This document shows positions 1 to 7,788 of a stretch of 35,397 bases of DNA, piece after piece. The first letter of the stretch is position 1; the number at the start of each line of letters is the position of its first letter. The stretch covers positions 193,038 to 228,434 of the forward strand of contig CATONX010000002.1 in the NCBI GenBank assembly GCA_951801675.1, given 5' to 3'. The position numbers were made by a program, and so were the translations under genes. The notes beneath the pieces were generated by a model. It saw only the letters and a program-made list of their open reading frames with translations. It made no database searches and was not told the origin of the DNA. This DNA is from an uncultured Eubacteriales bacterium. Lineage in GTDB: Bacteria; Bacillota; Clostridia; Oscillospirales; Acutalibacteraceae.

Positions 1-36
1 AGTATGAGAAAAAGAAAAGCGGATAGCTTACTATGC

Positions 37-43
37 AGGAGGG
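37..43 (+). promoter_or_regulatory. Ribosome binding site that sets the corrinoid protein start
   Basis: AGGAGGG lies 7 nt before the ATG at 51. It overlaps an earlier in-frame ATG at 33, so 51 is the better start. Confidence 0.75.
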
Positions 44-50
44 ATTCAGC

Positions 51-686
51 ATGGCCATTTTGGAGGAATTGAGCGCGCTGCTTCAAAAAGGAAAGGTTAA
101 GAACGTGGTGGCTTTGGTTACTCAGGCGCTGGAGGAAGGTATCTCCCCGGCGGACATTTTGAATGAAGGCCTGCTCAAGGGTATGGGTGAGGTCGGCGTA
201 AAATTTAAGAATAACCAGGTATACGTTCCCGAGGTGCTGATTGCCGCGAGAGCTCTCAATAAGGGCCTCGAGGTGCTCAAACCCCGCCTCGTGGAGGCCG
301 GGACCAAGCCGGTAGGCAAGGTGATTATCGGGACGGTGCAGGGAGACCTGCACGACATCGGTAAAAACCTGGTGTCCATGATGATGGTGGGCGCGGGCCT
401 GGAGGTTGTGGACCTGGGGGTAGACGTGTCGGCGGAGAAGTTTGTGGCCGCCGTCAAGGAGCATAAGCCCAACATCGTCGCCATGTCCGCGCTTTTGACC
501 ACCACCATGGGCCATCAAGGCGATGTCATTGAAGCGCTTAAGGCGGAAGGCCTGCGTGATCAGGTGAAGGTAATGGTAGGGGGCGCCCCGGTAACCGATT
601 CCTTTGCTAAGCAGATCGGCGCGGACGCTTATACGCCGGATGCGGCTACCGCCGCGGAAAAAGCCAGAGAACTGGTTTGCGCGTAA
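51..686 (+). CDS. Corrinoid (B12-binding) protein of a methyltransferase system
   Basis: A 211-residue cytoplasmic corrinoid carrier of the MtaC/MtbC/MttC type. In this family a methyltransferase loads a methyl group onto the cobalt and a second one passes it on. An N-terminal helical cap (about residues 1-85) is followed by a Rossmann-like B12 domain. The cobalt-ligand motif DxHxxG is intact (Asp99, His101, in GDLHDIG), followed by an MSALLTTT segment and a GGAPVT segment typical of the cobalamin tail pocket. The ATG at 51 is chosen because of the AGGAGGG just before it. The length is normal for the family. No substrate methyltransferase or activating RACo protein is in the window; a partner could lie upstream of base 1. 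The substrate (methanol, methylamines, glycine betaine or methoxy compounds) cannot be read from this protein alone. Confidence 0.9.
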   Translation: MAILEELSALLQKGKVKNVVALVTQALEEGISPADILNEGLLKGMGEVGVKFKNNQVYVPEVLIAARALNKGLEVLKPRLVEAGTKPVGKVIIGTVQGDLHDIGKNLVSMMMVGAGLEVVDLGVDVSAEKFVAAVKEHKPNIVAMSALLTTTMGHQGDVIEALKAEGLRDQVKVMVGGAPVTDSFAKQIGADAYTPDAATAAEKARELVCA

Positions 687-701
687 TAAAGAAACGGTCA
701 A

Positions 702-739
702 GGGGCCGGATGTGATTTCACATCCGGCCCCTTGTTTTT
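702..739 (+). terminator. Rho-independent terminator of the corrinoid gene
   Basis: A 14-bp perfect stem (702-715 with 718-731; the innermost pairs must open to form a loop) is followed by TTGTTTTTA. It lies 15 bp after the stop codon. Confidence 0.9.
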
Positions 740-954
740 ACTCTTTTCCAGGGTGGCAGGAGAAGGAGCTTTCGATATCGCTTCTCAAATGGAAAGAAAT
801 CCAATCGGAATGCCCAACTGGAGCAGGGGAGAGCGCTTAGAGCTGCGTGAGCAATGGGTGCCGGATGGCATAAGAGCCCGGACGCCTCCAGCCATCCAAA
901 GCAAACGTCTGTCATTTGCAGAGACACTGCCTATTGTGACAGGCCGCCATAGCG
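740..954. other. Intergenic stretch without a recognisable gene
   Basis: The 317-bp gap between the corrinoid gene and glyQS is bounded by two convergent terminators. The roughly 215 bp between them hold short overlapping open frames with no ribosome binding site and no recognisable domain. I see no RNA gene here. Confidence 0.5.
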
Positions 955-989
955 TATAAAAACGCGCCGGACTTGAAACGTCCGGCGCG
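955..989 (-). terminator. Rho-independent terminator of glyQS
   Basis: On the minus strand a 10-bp GC-rich stem (963-972 with 980-989) is followed by a T-rich tail (complement of 955-962). It sits 15 bp after the glyQS stop. Confidence 0.85.
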
Positions 990-1003
990 GCTTTTACATA
1001 CCA

Positions 1004-2386
1004 TTAAAATTCCAGCTTGCTCTCGATCCAAGCGGGAAGGTCGTCGATCTTAACGCGCTCTTGGTCCATGGTGTCCCGGTCACGGATGGTAACCGCCTGG
1101 TCCTCCAGCGAATCGAAGTCGAAGGTGATGCAGTAGGGGGTGCCGATCTCGTCCTGGCGGCGGTACCGCTTGCCGATGGAACCGGCGTCGTCGTAATCCA
1201 CCATGAACTTCTTGGCGAGCTTCGCATAAACCTCACGGGCCGGCTCGGAAAGCTTCTTCGAAAGGGGCAGGATCGCCGCCTTGAAGGGAGCCAGGGCCGG
1301 ATGCAGCCGCATGACTACGCGCACGTCGTTCTTCGCCTCGTCCACGACTTCCTCGTCGTAGGCGTCACACAGGAACGCAAGAGCCACCCGGTCGGCGCCC
1401 AGGGAAGGCTCGATGACGTAGGGGATGTAGCGTTCGTTGGCTTCCTGGTCAAAGTATTCCATGCTCTTGCCGGAATGGTTCTGGTGCTGGGTCAGGTCGA
1501 AGTCGGTGCGGTCGGCAATGCCCCACAGCTCGCCCCAGCCAAAGGGGAAGAGAAACTCAATGTCGGTGGTGGCATTGGAATAGTGAGACAGCTCCTTCTG
1601 CTCATGGTCGCGCAGTTTGATGTTCTCTTCCTTAATGCCCAGAGACAGCAGGAAGTTCTTGCAGGCATCCTTCCAGTAGGCGAACCATTCCAGATCGGTG
1701 CCGGGCTTGCAGAAGAACTCCAGCTCCATCTGCTCGAACTCCCGGATGCGGAAGATGAAGTTGCCCGGGGTGATCTCGTTGCGGAAGGACTTGCCCACCT
1801 GGCCCACGCCGAAGGGAATCTTTTTGCGGGTGGTGCGCTGGACATTCTGGAAGTTGACAAAAATGCCCTGGGCGGTTTCCGGGCGCAGGAAGATCTCGCT
1901 CTTGGCGTCTTCGGTGACGCCCTGGAAGGTTTTGAACATCAGGTTGAACTTGCGGATTTCCGTAAAATTGCAGCTGCCGCATTCCGGGCAGCAGATGTGA
2001 TGCTCCTTGATATAGTCCTGCATCTCCTGGTCGGACCAGCCCGCCGGAAGAACGCCGGTGTCTTCAATGAGCTTATCGGCCCTGTGGCGGGTCTTGCAGT
2101 CCCGGCAGTCCATCAGCGGGTCGGAGAAGCCGCCCACATGGCCGGAAGCCACCCATACCTGCGGATTCATCAGAATGGCGGAATCGAGCCCCACGTTATA
2201 AGGCGATTCCTGCACGAACTTGCGCCACCAGGCCCTCTTTACGTTATTCTTAAATTCCACACCCAAAGGTCCGTAGTCCCAGGAGTTGCTCAAACCCCCG
2301 TAGATTTCCGAGCCCGGATAGACAAAGCCTCTGCCCTTGCAGAGCGCTACGATTTTTTCCATGGTCTTTTCGCTGTTTGAAAGCAT
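1004..2386 (-). CDS. glyQS: Glycine--tRNA ligase, single-chain dimeric type
   Basis: Charges tRNA-Gly with glycine in the cytoplasm. The 460-residue protein is the alpha2 class II type (COG0423), not the separate glyQ/glyS alpha2beta2 type. Visible landmarks are the N-terminal [14 protein letters not shown], the [11 protein letters not shown] insertion and the paired cysteines of CCPECGSC. Further on come [13 protein letters not shown], the motif 2 loop with [10 protein letters not shown], the glycine-specific segment [13 protein letters not shown], and motif 3 ([13 protein letters not shown]). A C-terminal anticodon-binding domain follows. The ATG at 2386 has GGAGGGG 7 nt upstream. A SigA promoter lies about 40 bp further up, which leaves no room for a T-box leader. 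The gene is transcribed alone. Confidence 0.97.
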   Translation of the reverse strand: MLSNSEKTMEKIVALCKGRGFVYPGSEIYGGLSNSWDYGPLGVEFKNNVKRAWWRKFVQESPYNVGLDSAILMNPQVWVASGHVGGFSDPLMDCRDCKTRHRADKLIEDTGVLPAGWSDQEMQDYIKEHHICCPECGSCNFTEIRKFNLMFKTFQGVTEDAKSEIFLRPETAQGIFVNFQNVQRTTRKKIPFGVGQVGKSFRNEITPGNFIFRIREFEQMELEFFCKPGTDLEWFAYWKDACKNFLLSLGIKEENIKLRDHEQKELSHYSNATTDIEFLFPFGWGELWGIADRTDFDLTQHQNHSGKSMEYFDQEANERYIPYVIEPSLGADRVALAFLCDAYDEEVVDEAKNDVRVVMRLHPALAPFKAAILPLSKKLSEPAREVYAKLAKKFMVDYDDAGSIGKRYRRQDEIGTPYCITFDFDSLEDQAVTIRDRDTMDQERVKIDDLPAWIESKLEF

Positions 2387-2425
2387 GATGCGTCCCCTCC
2401 GCTTGATTTTCAGTCATATGAAAAC

Positions 2426-2454
2426 ATAGTACAGCCGAAAATAGAAAAAGTCAA
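2426..2454 (-). promoter_or_regulatory. SigA promoter of glyQS
   Basis: On the minus strand TTGACT (2449-2454), 17 bp, TACTAT (2426-2431). This puts the transcript start about 35 bp before the glyQS ATG, so no T-box riboswitch fits. Confidence 0.75.
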
Positions 2455-2497
2455 GAAAAACGCGGCCTTCCGGCCGGCAAATAGGAGGAAAAGGACG

Positions 2498-3961
2498 GTG
2501 TATAATCCGCCAGTGGCCGGGAAAAATAGGCAAGACGAAATGCAAGCGCGAAAAGCAAACGTGCCCAAAACGAAATACTCTCCCAAACGAAAGGATGAAT
2601 CCGCAATGGGGAAATTCCTCCTGAAACTCAGACGCCGCACCATTGTGCGAGTGGTTACCTTTACCCTGGCAATCATAACCGCCCTCTCCATCTACACCGC
2701 CATCGGCTATTCCCGCGCCGACCAGTATCAGCGCAGCGTGGAATACACTTATCAGCGTGCGCTGGATGATCTGACCCAGTATATCGATAACATCAACGTT
2801 TCCCTAAGCAAAGGGATGTACGCGGGCACCGCCAACCAGTTTGGCAGTATCGCCAGCGTTCTCGCAAACGACGCCGCGTCCGCAAAAAGTTGTTTAAGCC
2901 AGCTTCCTGTTTCCGACCTGCACCTGGACAACACCACCAAGTTCATTTCCCAGGTGGGGGACTTCACCAAATCTCTTGCCAAAAAGCTGCAAAACGGCGG
3001 GGAAATCACCCAGGAAGAACGGGAGAGCATGCAAAAGCTGGCCGATTACGCCCGCCAGCTCAATGACGCCCTCCAGACTCTCATGGAGCAAATTTACGCC
3101 GGCACCATCCAGCTCGGCGGCGTGGAGGCAACCATGCAGCTGATGAACGAGCAGCCCGATCCTTCGGTCAACGACGGTTTCCTTGAAATTGAAGACAGCT
3201 TCGCTGAATATCCTTCCCTCATCTACGACGGGCCTTTCTCCGACCACATTCTGCAGCAGCGGGCCAAATATCTGGAAGGACGCGGGGAGACCTCTAAGGA
3301 GGACTGCCGCGCGAAAGCCGCCCAGTTCTTGTCGGTGGACGCGGGGAGCGTGGCCGACGCGGGAGAGGAAGCGGGCGTTATCCCGTCTTATAATTTCACG
3401 AGCGGTGACGTGTATATCAATGTGACAAAGCCCGGCGGTTTCGTGTCCTATTACCTCGATTCCCGCTATGTGGGCGAGCAGAAGCTTTCCATGGAGGAAG
3501 CAGTGGAAAAGGCAACTCAATTTTTGCAAAACCACGGGATGCCGGACATGAAGGAAACCTACTATTTCACCTCCGACGGCATCTGCACCATCAATTTTGC
3601 CTATACCCAGTCGGGCGTGACCTGCTATACCGATTTAATTAAGGTAGGCGTCGCCCTGGATGACGGTGCCATTGTCCTCTTCGATGCCCGCGGCTTTGTC
3701 ATGAACCACACCGACCGAACCCTGGAAACGCCGGCGGTTTCCGAGGATCAGGCCAGAGAGAAGCTCAGCGAGCTTCTCTCGGTCAATCAGGTGTCCCAGG
3801 CCCTGATTCCCCTGTCCGGAGGAACGGAGGCTCAGTGCTACGAATTTCGCTGCACCGGACAGAATCAAGAGGAGATCCTGGTCTATGTCAACAGTAAAAC
3901 CGGCGCGGAAGAACGGATTCTTATTTTGCTCAAATCTGACGGCGGCGTGCTCGCTTTATAA
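2498..3961 (+). CDS. ypeB: Germination protein YpeB
   Basis: YpeB-family protein, 487 residues from the GTG at 2498. In Bacillus it stabilises the cortex-lytic enzyme SleB in the spore inner membrane/cortex and is degraded at germination. One membrane anchor follows an Arg-rich stretch (LRRRTIVRVV, then a hydrophobic run to about residue 70). A long helical region contains the family-typical QRALDDLTQYIDNI, QLPVSDLHL and ISQVGDF segments. The C-terminal third is the PepSY-like YpeB domain (DMKETYYFTSDG, YTDLIKVGVALDDG). The GTG has AGGAGG 9 nt upstream. An ATG at 2606 directly before the anchor is an alternative start and would match the shorter N-terminus usual in the family. No sleB lies next to it, which is unusual because the two genes are normally paired. 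SigG control is expected from the family, but I found no convincing SigG site. Confidence 0.92.
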   Translation: MYNPPVAGKNRQDEMQARKANVPKTKYSPKRKDESAMGKFLLKLRRRTIVRVVTFTLAIITALSIYTAIGYSRADQYQRSVEYTYQRALDDLTQYIDNINVSLSKGMYAGTANQFGSIASVLANDAASAKSCLSQLPVSDLHLDNTTKFISQVGDFTKSLAKKLQNGGEITQEERESMQKLADYARQLNDALQTLMEQIYAGTIQLGGVEATMQLMNEQPDPSVNDGFLEIEDSFAEYPSLIYDGPFSDHILQQRAKYLEGRGETSKEDCRAKAAQFLSVDAGSVADAGEEAGVIPSYNFTSGDVYINVTKPGGFVSYYLDSRYVGEQKLSMEEAVEKATQFLQNHGMPDMKETYYFTSDGICTINFAYTQSGVTCYTDLIKVGVALDDGAIVLFDARGFVMNHTDRTLETPAVSEDQAREKLSELLSVNQVSQALIPLSGGTEAQCYEFRCTGQNQEEILVYVNSKTGAEERILILLKSDGGVLAL

Positions 3962-4087
3962 AAACGAGTAATAAATCCGCGGCTGCGGCACACACTAATA
4001 CCGGCCAAGACAGCTTGGCTTCATAACCTGTGCTTTGTTACAGTGAATTCCCGGTTTTTCCGGAAATGCAATAAGGAGTGAAACTTC

Positions 4088-4339
4088 ATGAAAAAACCAA
4101 CCAAAGGTATTGTTCTTTTCGCGGTTCTCGCGGCGATGACGGCGGCGGTCTTTACCGGCTGCTCGGACGGCGCGGACACCACCAGTTCTTCAAAGGCATC
4201 TTCCGCAGGCTCCACCGCGTCCAACACCACCTCGCAGAACGCTTCTTCGGCTTCTTCCGACAACGGCCTATCCATCCCGCCGGTGGAATCCGTGCTTCCC
4301 AGCATGCCCGACCTCAGTTCGACTCTTTCCAGCAAGTAA
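4088..4339 (+). CDS. Small Ser/Thr-rich lipoprotein
   Basis: An 83-residue predicted lipoprotein. A positively charged N-terminus (MKKPTK), a hydrophobic stretch and a lipobox ending AVFTGC give lipidation near Cys23. The mature part is almost entirely Ser, Ala, Thr and Asn, then Pro-rich, with no recognisable domain. Start ATG 4088 follows AAGGAG with a 10-nt spacer. It stands between ypeB (about 125 bp upstream) and a strong terminator, so it could be cotranscribed with ypeB and act at the spore or cell membrane. That is inference from position only. Confidence 0.8.
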   Translation: MKKPTKGIVLFAVLAAMTAAVFTGCSDGADTTSSSKASSAGSTASNTTSQNASSASSDNGLSIPPVESVLPSMPDLSSTLSSK

Positions 4340-4356
4340 TAACTACAGACCCCGGA

Positions 4357-4400
4357 CAAAGGCGGAAGAATCAGGATTCTTCCGCCTTTGTTTTATTTTT
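4357..4400 (+). terminator. Rho-independent terminator after the small lipoprotein
   Basis: A 16-bp complementary stem (4357-4372 with 4375-4390; inner pairs open to form the loop) is followed by a T-rich tail to 4400. Confidence 0.9.
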
Positions 4401-4876
4401 AAACAACTAAAGAAAAACTAACGCAAGCTTCTCAGAGGAACGAAGATTTGGTTTTTAAAAGCGAATGGAAGCGAGCGGATTACAAGAATCACCGAAGCTC
4501 AAATCAGAATTGCTCATTTACGGGCTTGAGACAAGCAATGTAAGAGGAAGTTCTTTTTGTCCCTCTTGACAGGCTGGCCGGTATCATACCCTTCTGTGGC
4601 ATGCTCAAGCACCCCGGCTTTGCCGGGCCTATGACGGAGAAGGGCAAAGGTTTCTTCCGGAAGCCGAAAATTGATTTTATGCGATGGAATCCAAAGCATT
4701 CGAAAGGTACGTTTCCATTGTGCGCCTCGGGCGAAGGGAAAACGTGCAGCGTGGATTCTTTTCACAGATCCGTGCTGACGCCTCGAACGATCCCGTGTAA
4801 GACGGCTTTTGCGCGAAAAAAGGGGGCTATGCCTTCCAACGGGGCAAAACCGGGCGGTAGACGGAAATTTCTATGG
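4401..4876. other. About 480 bp without an assignable gene
   Basis: This is the longest unexplained gap outside the repeats. A minus-strand open frame (4514-4765, 83 codons) and a plus-strand one (4601-5005) overlap each other. Neither has a good ribosome binding site or a domain I know, and the second runs into ktrB. The stretch could be a non-coding element or degenerate sequence. The ktrB promoter begins at 4877, so this is not a ktrB leader. Confidence 0.4.
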
Positions 4877-4905
4877 TTGAATCTGAAAATGGTCGGTGGT
4901 ATAAT
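4877..4905 (+). promoter_or_regulatory. SigA promoter of ktrB
   Basis: TTGAAT (4877-4882), 17 bp, perfect TATAAT (4900-4905). The leader to the ktrB start is only about 50 nt, which excludes a c-di-AMP (ydaO) riboswitch between promoter and gene. Confidence 0.8.
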
Positions 4906-4962
4906 AGCCGGAGTAGTTCGGCGCCGGGCCTTCTTTAGTAACGAAAAGGTGTTGAGAAAACA

Positions 4963-6324
4963 ATGCGGATTGCGCAACAAAAAAAGCGTGGCATGCCTCA
5001 CGTAAGGCTGATTATGCTGAGCTTTGCCGCCATCGTCGTGGTCGGGACCTTTCTGCTGATGCTTCCCATCTCGTCGAATTCCGGCAGCTTTACCCCGCCG
5101 GAGGACGCGCTGTTTACCGCCACCTCCGCCACCTGCGTGACCGGTTTGGTGGTATTCGATACCTTCGCTCATTGGAACGGTTTTGGCCAGGCGGTCATCT
5201 TGCTTCTCATTCAGCTGGGCGGGCTGGGCCTGATCTCATTTACCACTTTTTTCACCTTGACCATCCGCCGCAAGCTGGGAATCCGTGATTTGCAGCTTGC
5301 CAATGAGTACATTTCAAACGGCAGTCTCAAGGATGTCCCCAGGCTTTTGCGCCTGGTGGTAGCGGTCTCCTTCACGGTGGAATGCCTGGGGGCGCTGCTT
5401 TTGAGCTTCCGTTTTGTTCCCGCCTATGGGGACACAGGGGTCTGGATTTCGATTTTTCTTGCCGTTTCCGCCTACTGCAATGCCGGGTTCGATATTCTTG
5501 GGCGGGAAGGCCCTTTCTCCAGTCTGACCAATTATAATGACGATCCGCTGGTCCTGCTGACCATTTCCGTGCTCATTATCATTGGAGGACTGGGTTTTAT
5601 TGTATTTAACGACATCCTGTCCTACCGCCGGGGACACAGTTTGCTTCTGCATACCCGGGTGGTGCTGATTTTTACTGCGGCGCTGATTATAGTCGGCGCA
5701 ATCCTTTTCTTTCTCATAGAATATAACAATACCGACACCATGAAAGACCTGCCGATCGGCCAGAAGATACTTGCATCCTTCTTCCAGTCGGTTTCCGCCC
5801 GCACGGCGGGCTTCAATTCCGTGGACATCGGCGCCATGTACGATCCGTCCAAGATGCTTATGTGCGCGCTGATGTTCATTGGCGCGGCCTCCGGTTCTAC
5901 CGGCGGCGGCATCAAGGTGACGACCTTCATCGTGCTGGTGATGACGGTGGTCAGCGTGGTGCGCGGCCGGGAGGACACCATCATCCTAGGGCGCAAGGTG
6001 AGCAAACGGGTGGTGTACCGGGCTCTGGCTATTGCGGCGATTTCGGGGCTTATCGTGTTGGTGACGTTTTTCATCATTGTGTATTGCCAGCAGGAACAGG
6101 GCATTGCCAGCATCGATGCGCTCTTTGAAGCGGTCTCCGCCTTTGCAACCGTTGGTCTTTCCACTGGAGTCACGCCGGAGATGACCCTGGGCTCCAAGCT
6201 TATTTTAATTGTCACCATGTTCGCCGGCCGTGTCGGCCCGGTTTCGTTGGCGCTCGCTTTGACGGTGCGGGATCACAAGCACGAAAGCGAAGTGCTGCCG
6301 GAGGGCCGGATTCTGGTCGGATGA
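4963..6324 (+). CDS. ktrB: TrkH/KtrB-family potassium uptake membrane subunit
   Basis: Na+-coupled K+ translocating subunit in the cytoplasmic membrane, 453 residues, the usual KtrB length. It resembles Bacillus KtrB throughout: four pore repeats, each with a filter glycine, are readable in order as ATCVTGL, YCNAGFD, SARTAGFNS and FATVGLSTG. Between them lies the Gly/Ser/Thr-rich gating segment GAASGSTGGGIK, and the protein ends EGRILVG like other KtrBs. The ATG at 4963 has a weak GGTG-type site; an ATG at 4993 is possible. The partner RCK gating subunit KtrA is not adjacent and must be elsewhere if present. A DUF3048 lipoprotein follows after 37 bp with no terminator, so they are probably cotranscribed. 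Confidence 0.95.
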   Translation: MRIAQQKKRGMPHVRLIMLSFAAIVVVGTFLLMLPISSNSGSFTPPEDALFTATSATCVTGLVVFDTFAHWNGFGQAVILLLIQLGGLGLISFTTFFTLTIRRKLGIRDLQLANEYISNGSLKDVPRLLRLVVAVSFTVECLGALLLSFRFVPAYGDTGVWISIFLAVSAYCNAGFDILGREGPFSSLTNYNDDPLVLLTISVLIIIGGLGFIVFNDILSYRRGHSLLLHTRVVLIFTAALIIVGAILFFLIEYNNTDTMKDLPIGQKILASFFQSVSARTAGFNSVDIGAMYDPSKMLMCALMFIGAASGSTGGGIKVTTFIVLVMTVVSVVRGREDTIILGRKVSKRVVYRALAIAAISGLIVLVTFFIIVYCQQEQGIASIDALFEAVSAFATVGLSTGVTPEMTLGSKLILIVTMFAGRVGPVSLALALTVRDHKHESEVLPEGRILVG

Positions 6325-6361
6325 TCTTCCATCCCGATTGACAAAAAGGAGAAAACGACAC

Positions 6362-7444
6362 ATGAAAAAAGGAAAACGATTTCTGGCCTTTCTGTTGACA
6401 GCTGTAGTCTGTCTCTCAGTAAGTGCGTGCACACCCGCATCAGAATCCAGCGGGAGCTCTTCCACCGGCGGTACCTCTAATCCGCCCGCCTCTTCCAAAG
6501 AAGAGCCGAAGAACGTCAACACCAAGATCAATCCTCTGACCGGGCTTGATGACCTTCCAGCCAACTGCATCGGCAAACGTCCGGTGGGGATCATGATCAA
6601 CAACATCCGCTCCGCCGTGCCCCAGAACAACATCGCCGGCGCGGATCTGTGCTATGAAATGCTGGTGGAGGGCGGTATTACCCGGATTTTGGCTATTTAC
6701 TCGGATATCCAGTCTCTTCCCAAGACCGGTTCCATCCGCAGCGCCCGTCCCAGCTACGTGGAGCTGGCAAAGGGCCACGATTTGATTTACTGCCACGTGG
6801 GCGGAAGCGACGAGGCGGCAAGTATGATCAAATCCATGGGTGTGGACGATGTGGACGGCAACTACGACACCAAGACCATTTGGAGAGACAAGGGTCGCGT
6901 GGCGGAGTTTGGCTCGGTGCACAGCTGCGTCACCGACGGCGAACGTTTGATGGAGAAGATCACAAAGGAAAACATCCGCACCGATATCCGGGCCGGCGCC
7001 AACGCGTTTACCTTCCTGGAAAACGGCAAAACCCGCGTCCCCTCGGGAGAAGCGTGCACTTCGGTAACGGTTCCCTTCTCGGCCAGCTATACCTCTGTGT
7101 TTGATTACGACGAGAAGGCTCAGGTCTACAAAAAGTCCCAGTTTGGTGCGCCCCATGTGGATTATGGAACCAATAAACAGGTGGCGGTAACCAATGTCTT
7201 AGTGCTCAAAACCAAGGTGGAGAACTCCCACGACGCCGCAGGACACATGAACATCGAGCTGGAAGGCGGAGAGGGTCTGTACATCTCCATGGGCGGCTGT
7301 GAGGAAATCAAATGGAGCAAAGGGAGTGCGAACAATCCCCTGACGCTGACGAATAAGGACGGAACGCCGCTGGAGCTCAACTGCGGCAAGTCCTGGATCT
7401 GCTTTGTGGGTCTCGCCACACAGATCGATGTGGAAGCGGAATAA
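6362..7444 (+). CDS. DUF3048 domain lipoprotein (YerB-like)
   Basis: A 360-residue predicted lipoprotein on the outer face of the membrane. The N-terminal signal ends in a lipobox (SVSACT), giving Cys near residue 22. A Ser/Gly/Pro-rich linker runs to about residue 60. Next comes the DUF3048 domain, with the conserved NPLTGL, RPVGIMINN, ADLCYEMLVEGGITRI and GSIRSARPSYVELA segments. DUF3048_C follows, including the region around PHVDYGTNKQVAVTNVLV. The family is related to YerB of Bacillus and its function is unknown. The ATG at 6362 is preferred over 6338 because AAAGGAG lies 10 nt before it. It sits 37 bp after ktrB and probably shares its promoter. Confidence 0.92.
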   Translation: MKKGKRFLAFLLTAVVCLSVSACTPASESSGSSSTGGTSNPPASSKEEPKNVNTKINPLTGLDDLPANCIGKRPVGIMINNIRSAVPQNNIAGADLCYEMLVEGGITRILAIYSDIQSLPKTGSIRSARPSYVELAKGHDLIYCHVGGSDEAASMIKSMGVDDVDGNYDTKTIWRDKGRVAEFGSVHSCVTDGERLMEKITKENIRTDIRAGANAFTFLENGKTRVPSGEACTSVTVPFSASYTSVFDYDEKAQVYKKSQFGAPHVDYGTNKQVAVTNVLVLKTKVENSHDAAGHMNIELEGGEGLYISMGGCEEIKWSKGSANNPLTLTNKDGTPLELNCGKSWICFVGLATQIDVEAE

Positions 7445-7459
7445 CAAACGAGACAGACA

Positions 7460-7498
7460 AAGGCCGGACGCGATTTCGCGTCCGGCCTTGTTGTTTTA
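7460..7498 (+). terminator. Rho-independent terminator of the ktrB operon
   Basis: A 14-bp complementary stem (7460-7473 with 7476-7489) is followed by GTTGTTTT. Confidence 0.9.
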
Positions 7499-7740
7499 CC
7501 AGGTAGATGAAGTATAAGTATGATCTGCAGAGACCACGACCATACTGCAAAAATTCCTTCTCCCGAAGATTTACGGCTTTCTCCGTTTGGGCTGCGTTTC
7601 GGCGTATCGTAAGAAGGTTTTGTTTACAGCTGTCGTTCTCCAAACAGACAAGCACAGCTCCCATCCCTTTCAGGTAACCATGCCAGGGATATGCAGTGAG
7701 AACTCGGAAGTGCGCGCTAAGATGGGGGAATGCCGGATAC
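7499..7740. other. Intergenic stretch without a recognisable gene
   Basis: About 240 bp between two convergent terminators. Short open frames exist on both strands, but none has a ribosome binding site or a known domain. Confidence 0.4.
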
Positions 7741-7743
7741 ACG

Positions 7744-7783
7744 AAAAAAGGCCGCCGGATTTAAATCCGGCGGCCTTTTTCAT
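7744..7783 (-). terminator. Terminator of the LRR/cadherin-like surface protein gene
   Basis: A perfect palindrome (about 7747-7780) lies 9 bp after the minus-strand stop. It has T-rich flanks on both sides, so it may stop transcription in both directions. Confidence 0.85.
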
Positions 7784-7788
7784 CTGCG

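Noticed and set aside
1061-2380. Long plus-strand open frame opposite glyQS
   Set aside because: It is antisense to a confidently identified synthetase, has no ribosome binding site and shows no domain; high GC creates such frames.
2425-2431. SigG-like -10 (CATAGTA) for ypeB
   Set aside because: No matching -35 at the right distance, and the same bases form the -10 of the opposing glyQS promoter.
2387-2497. T-box leader for glyQS
   Set aside because: The promoter at 2426-2454 gives a leader far too short for a T-box, and no T-box consensus is visible.
4401-4962. c-di-AMP (ydaO) riboswitch upstream of ktrB
   Set aside because: A strong SigA promoter at 4877-4905 leaves only about 50 nt of leader, and the riboswitch core motifs are not visible.
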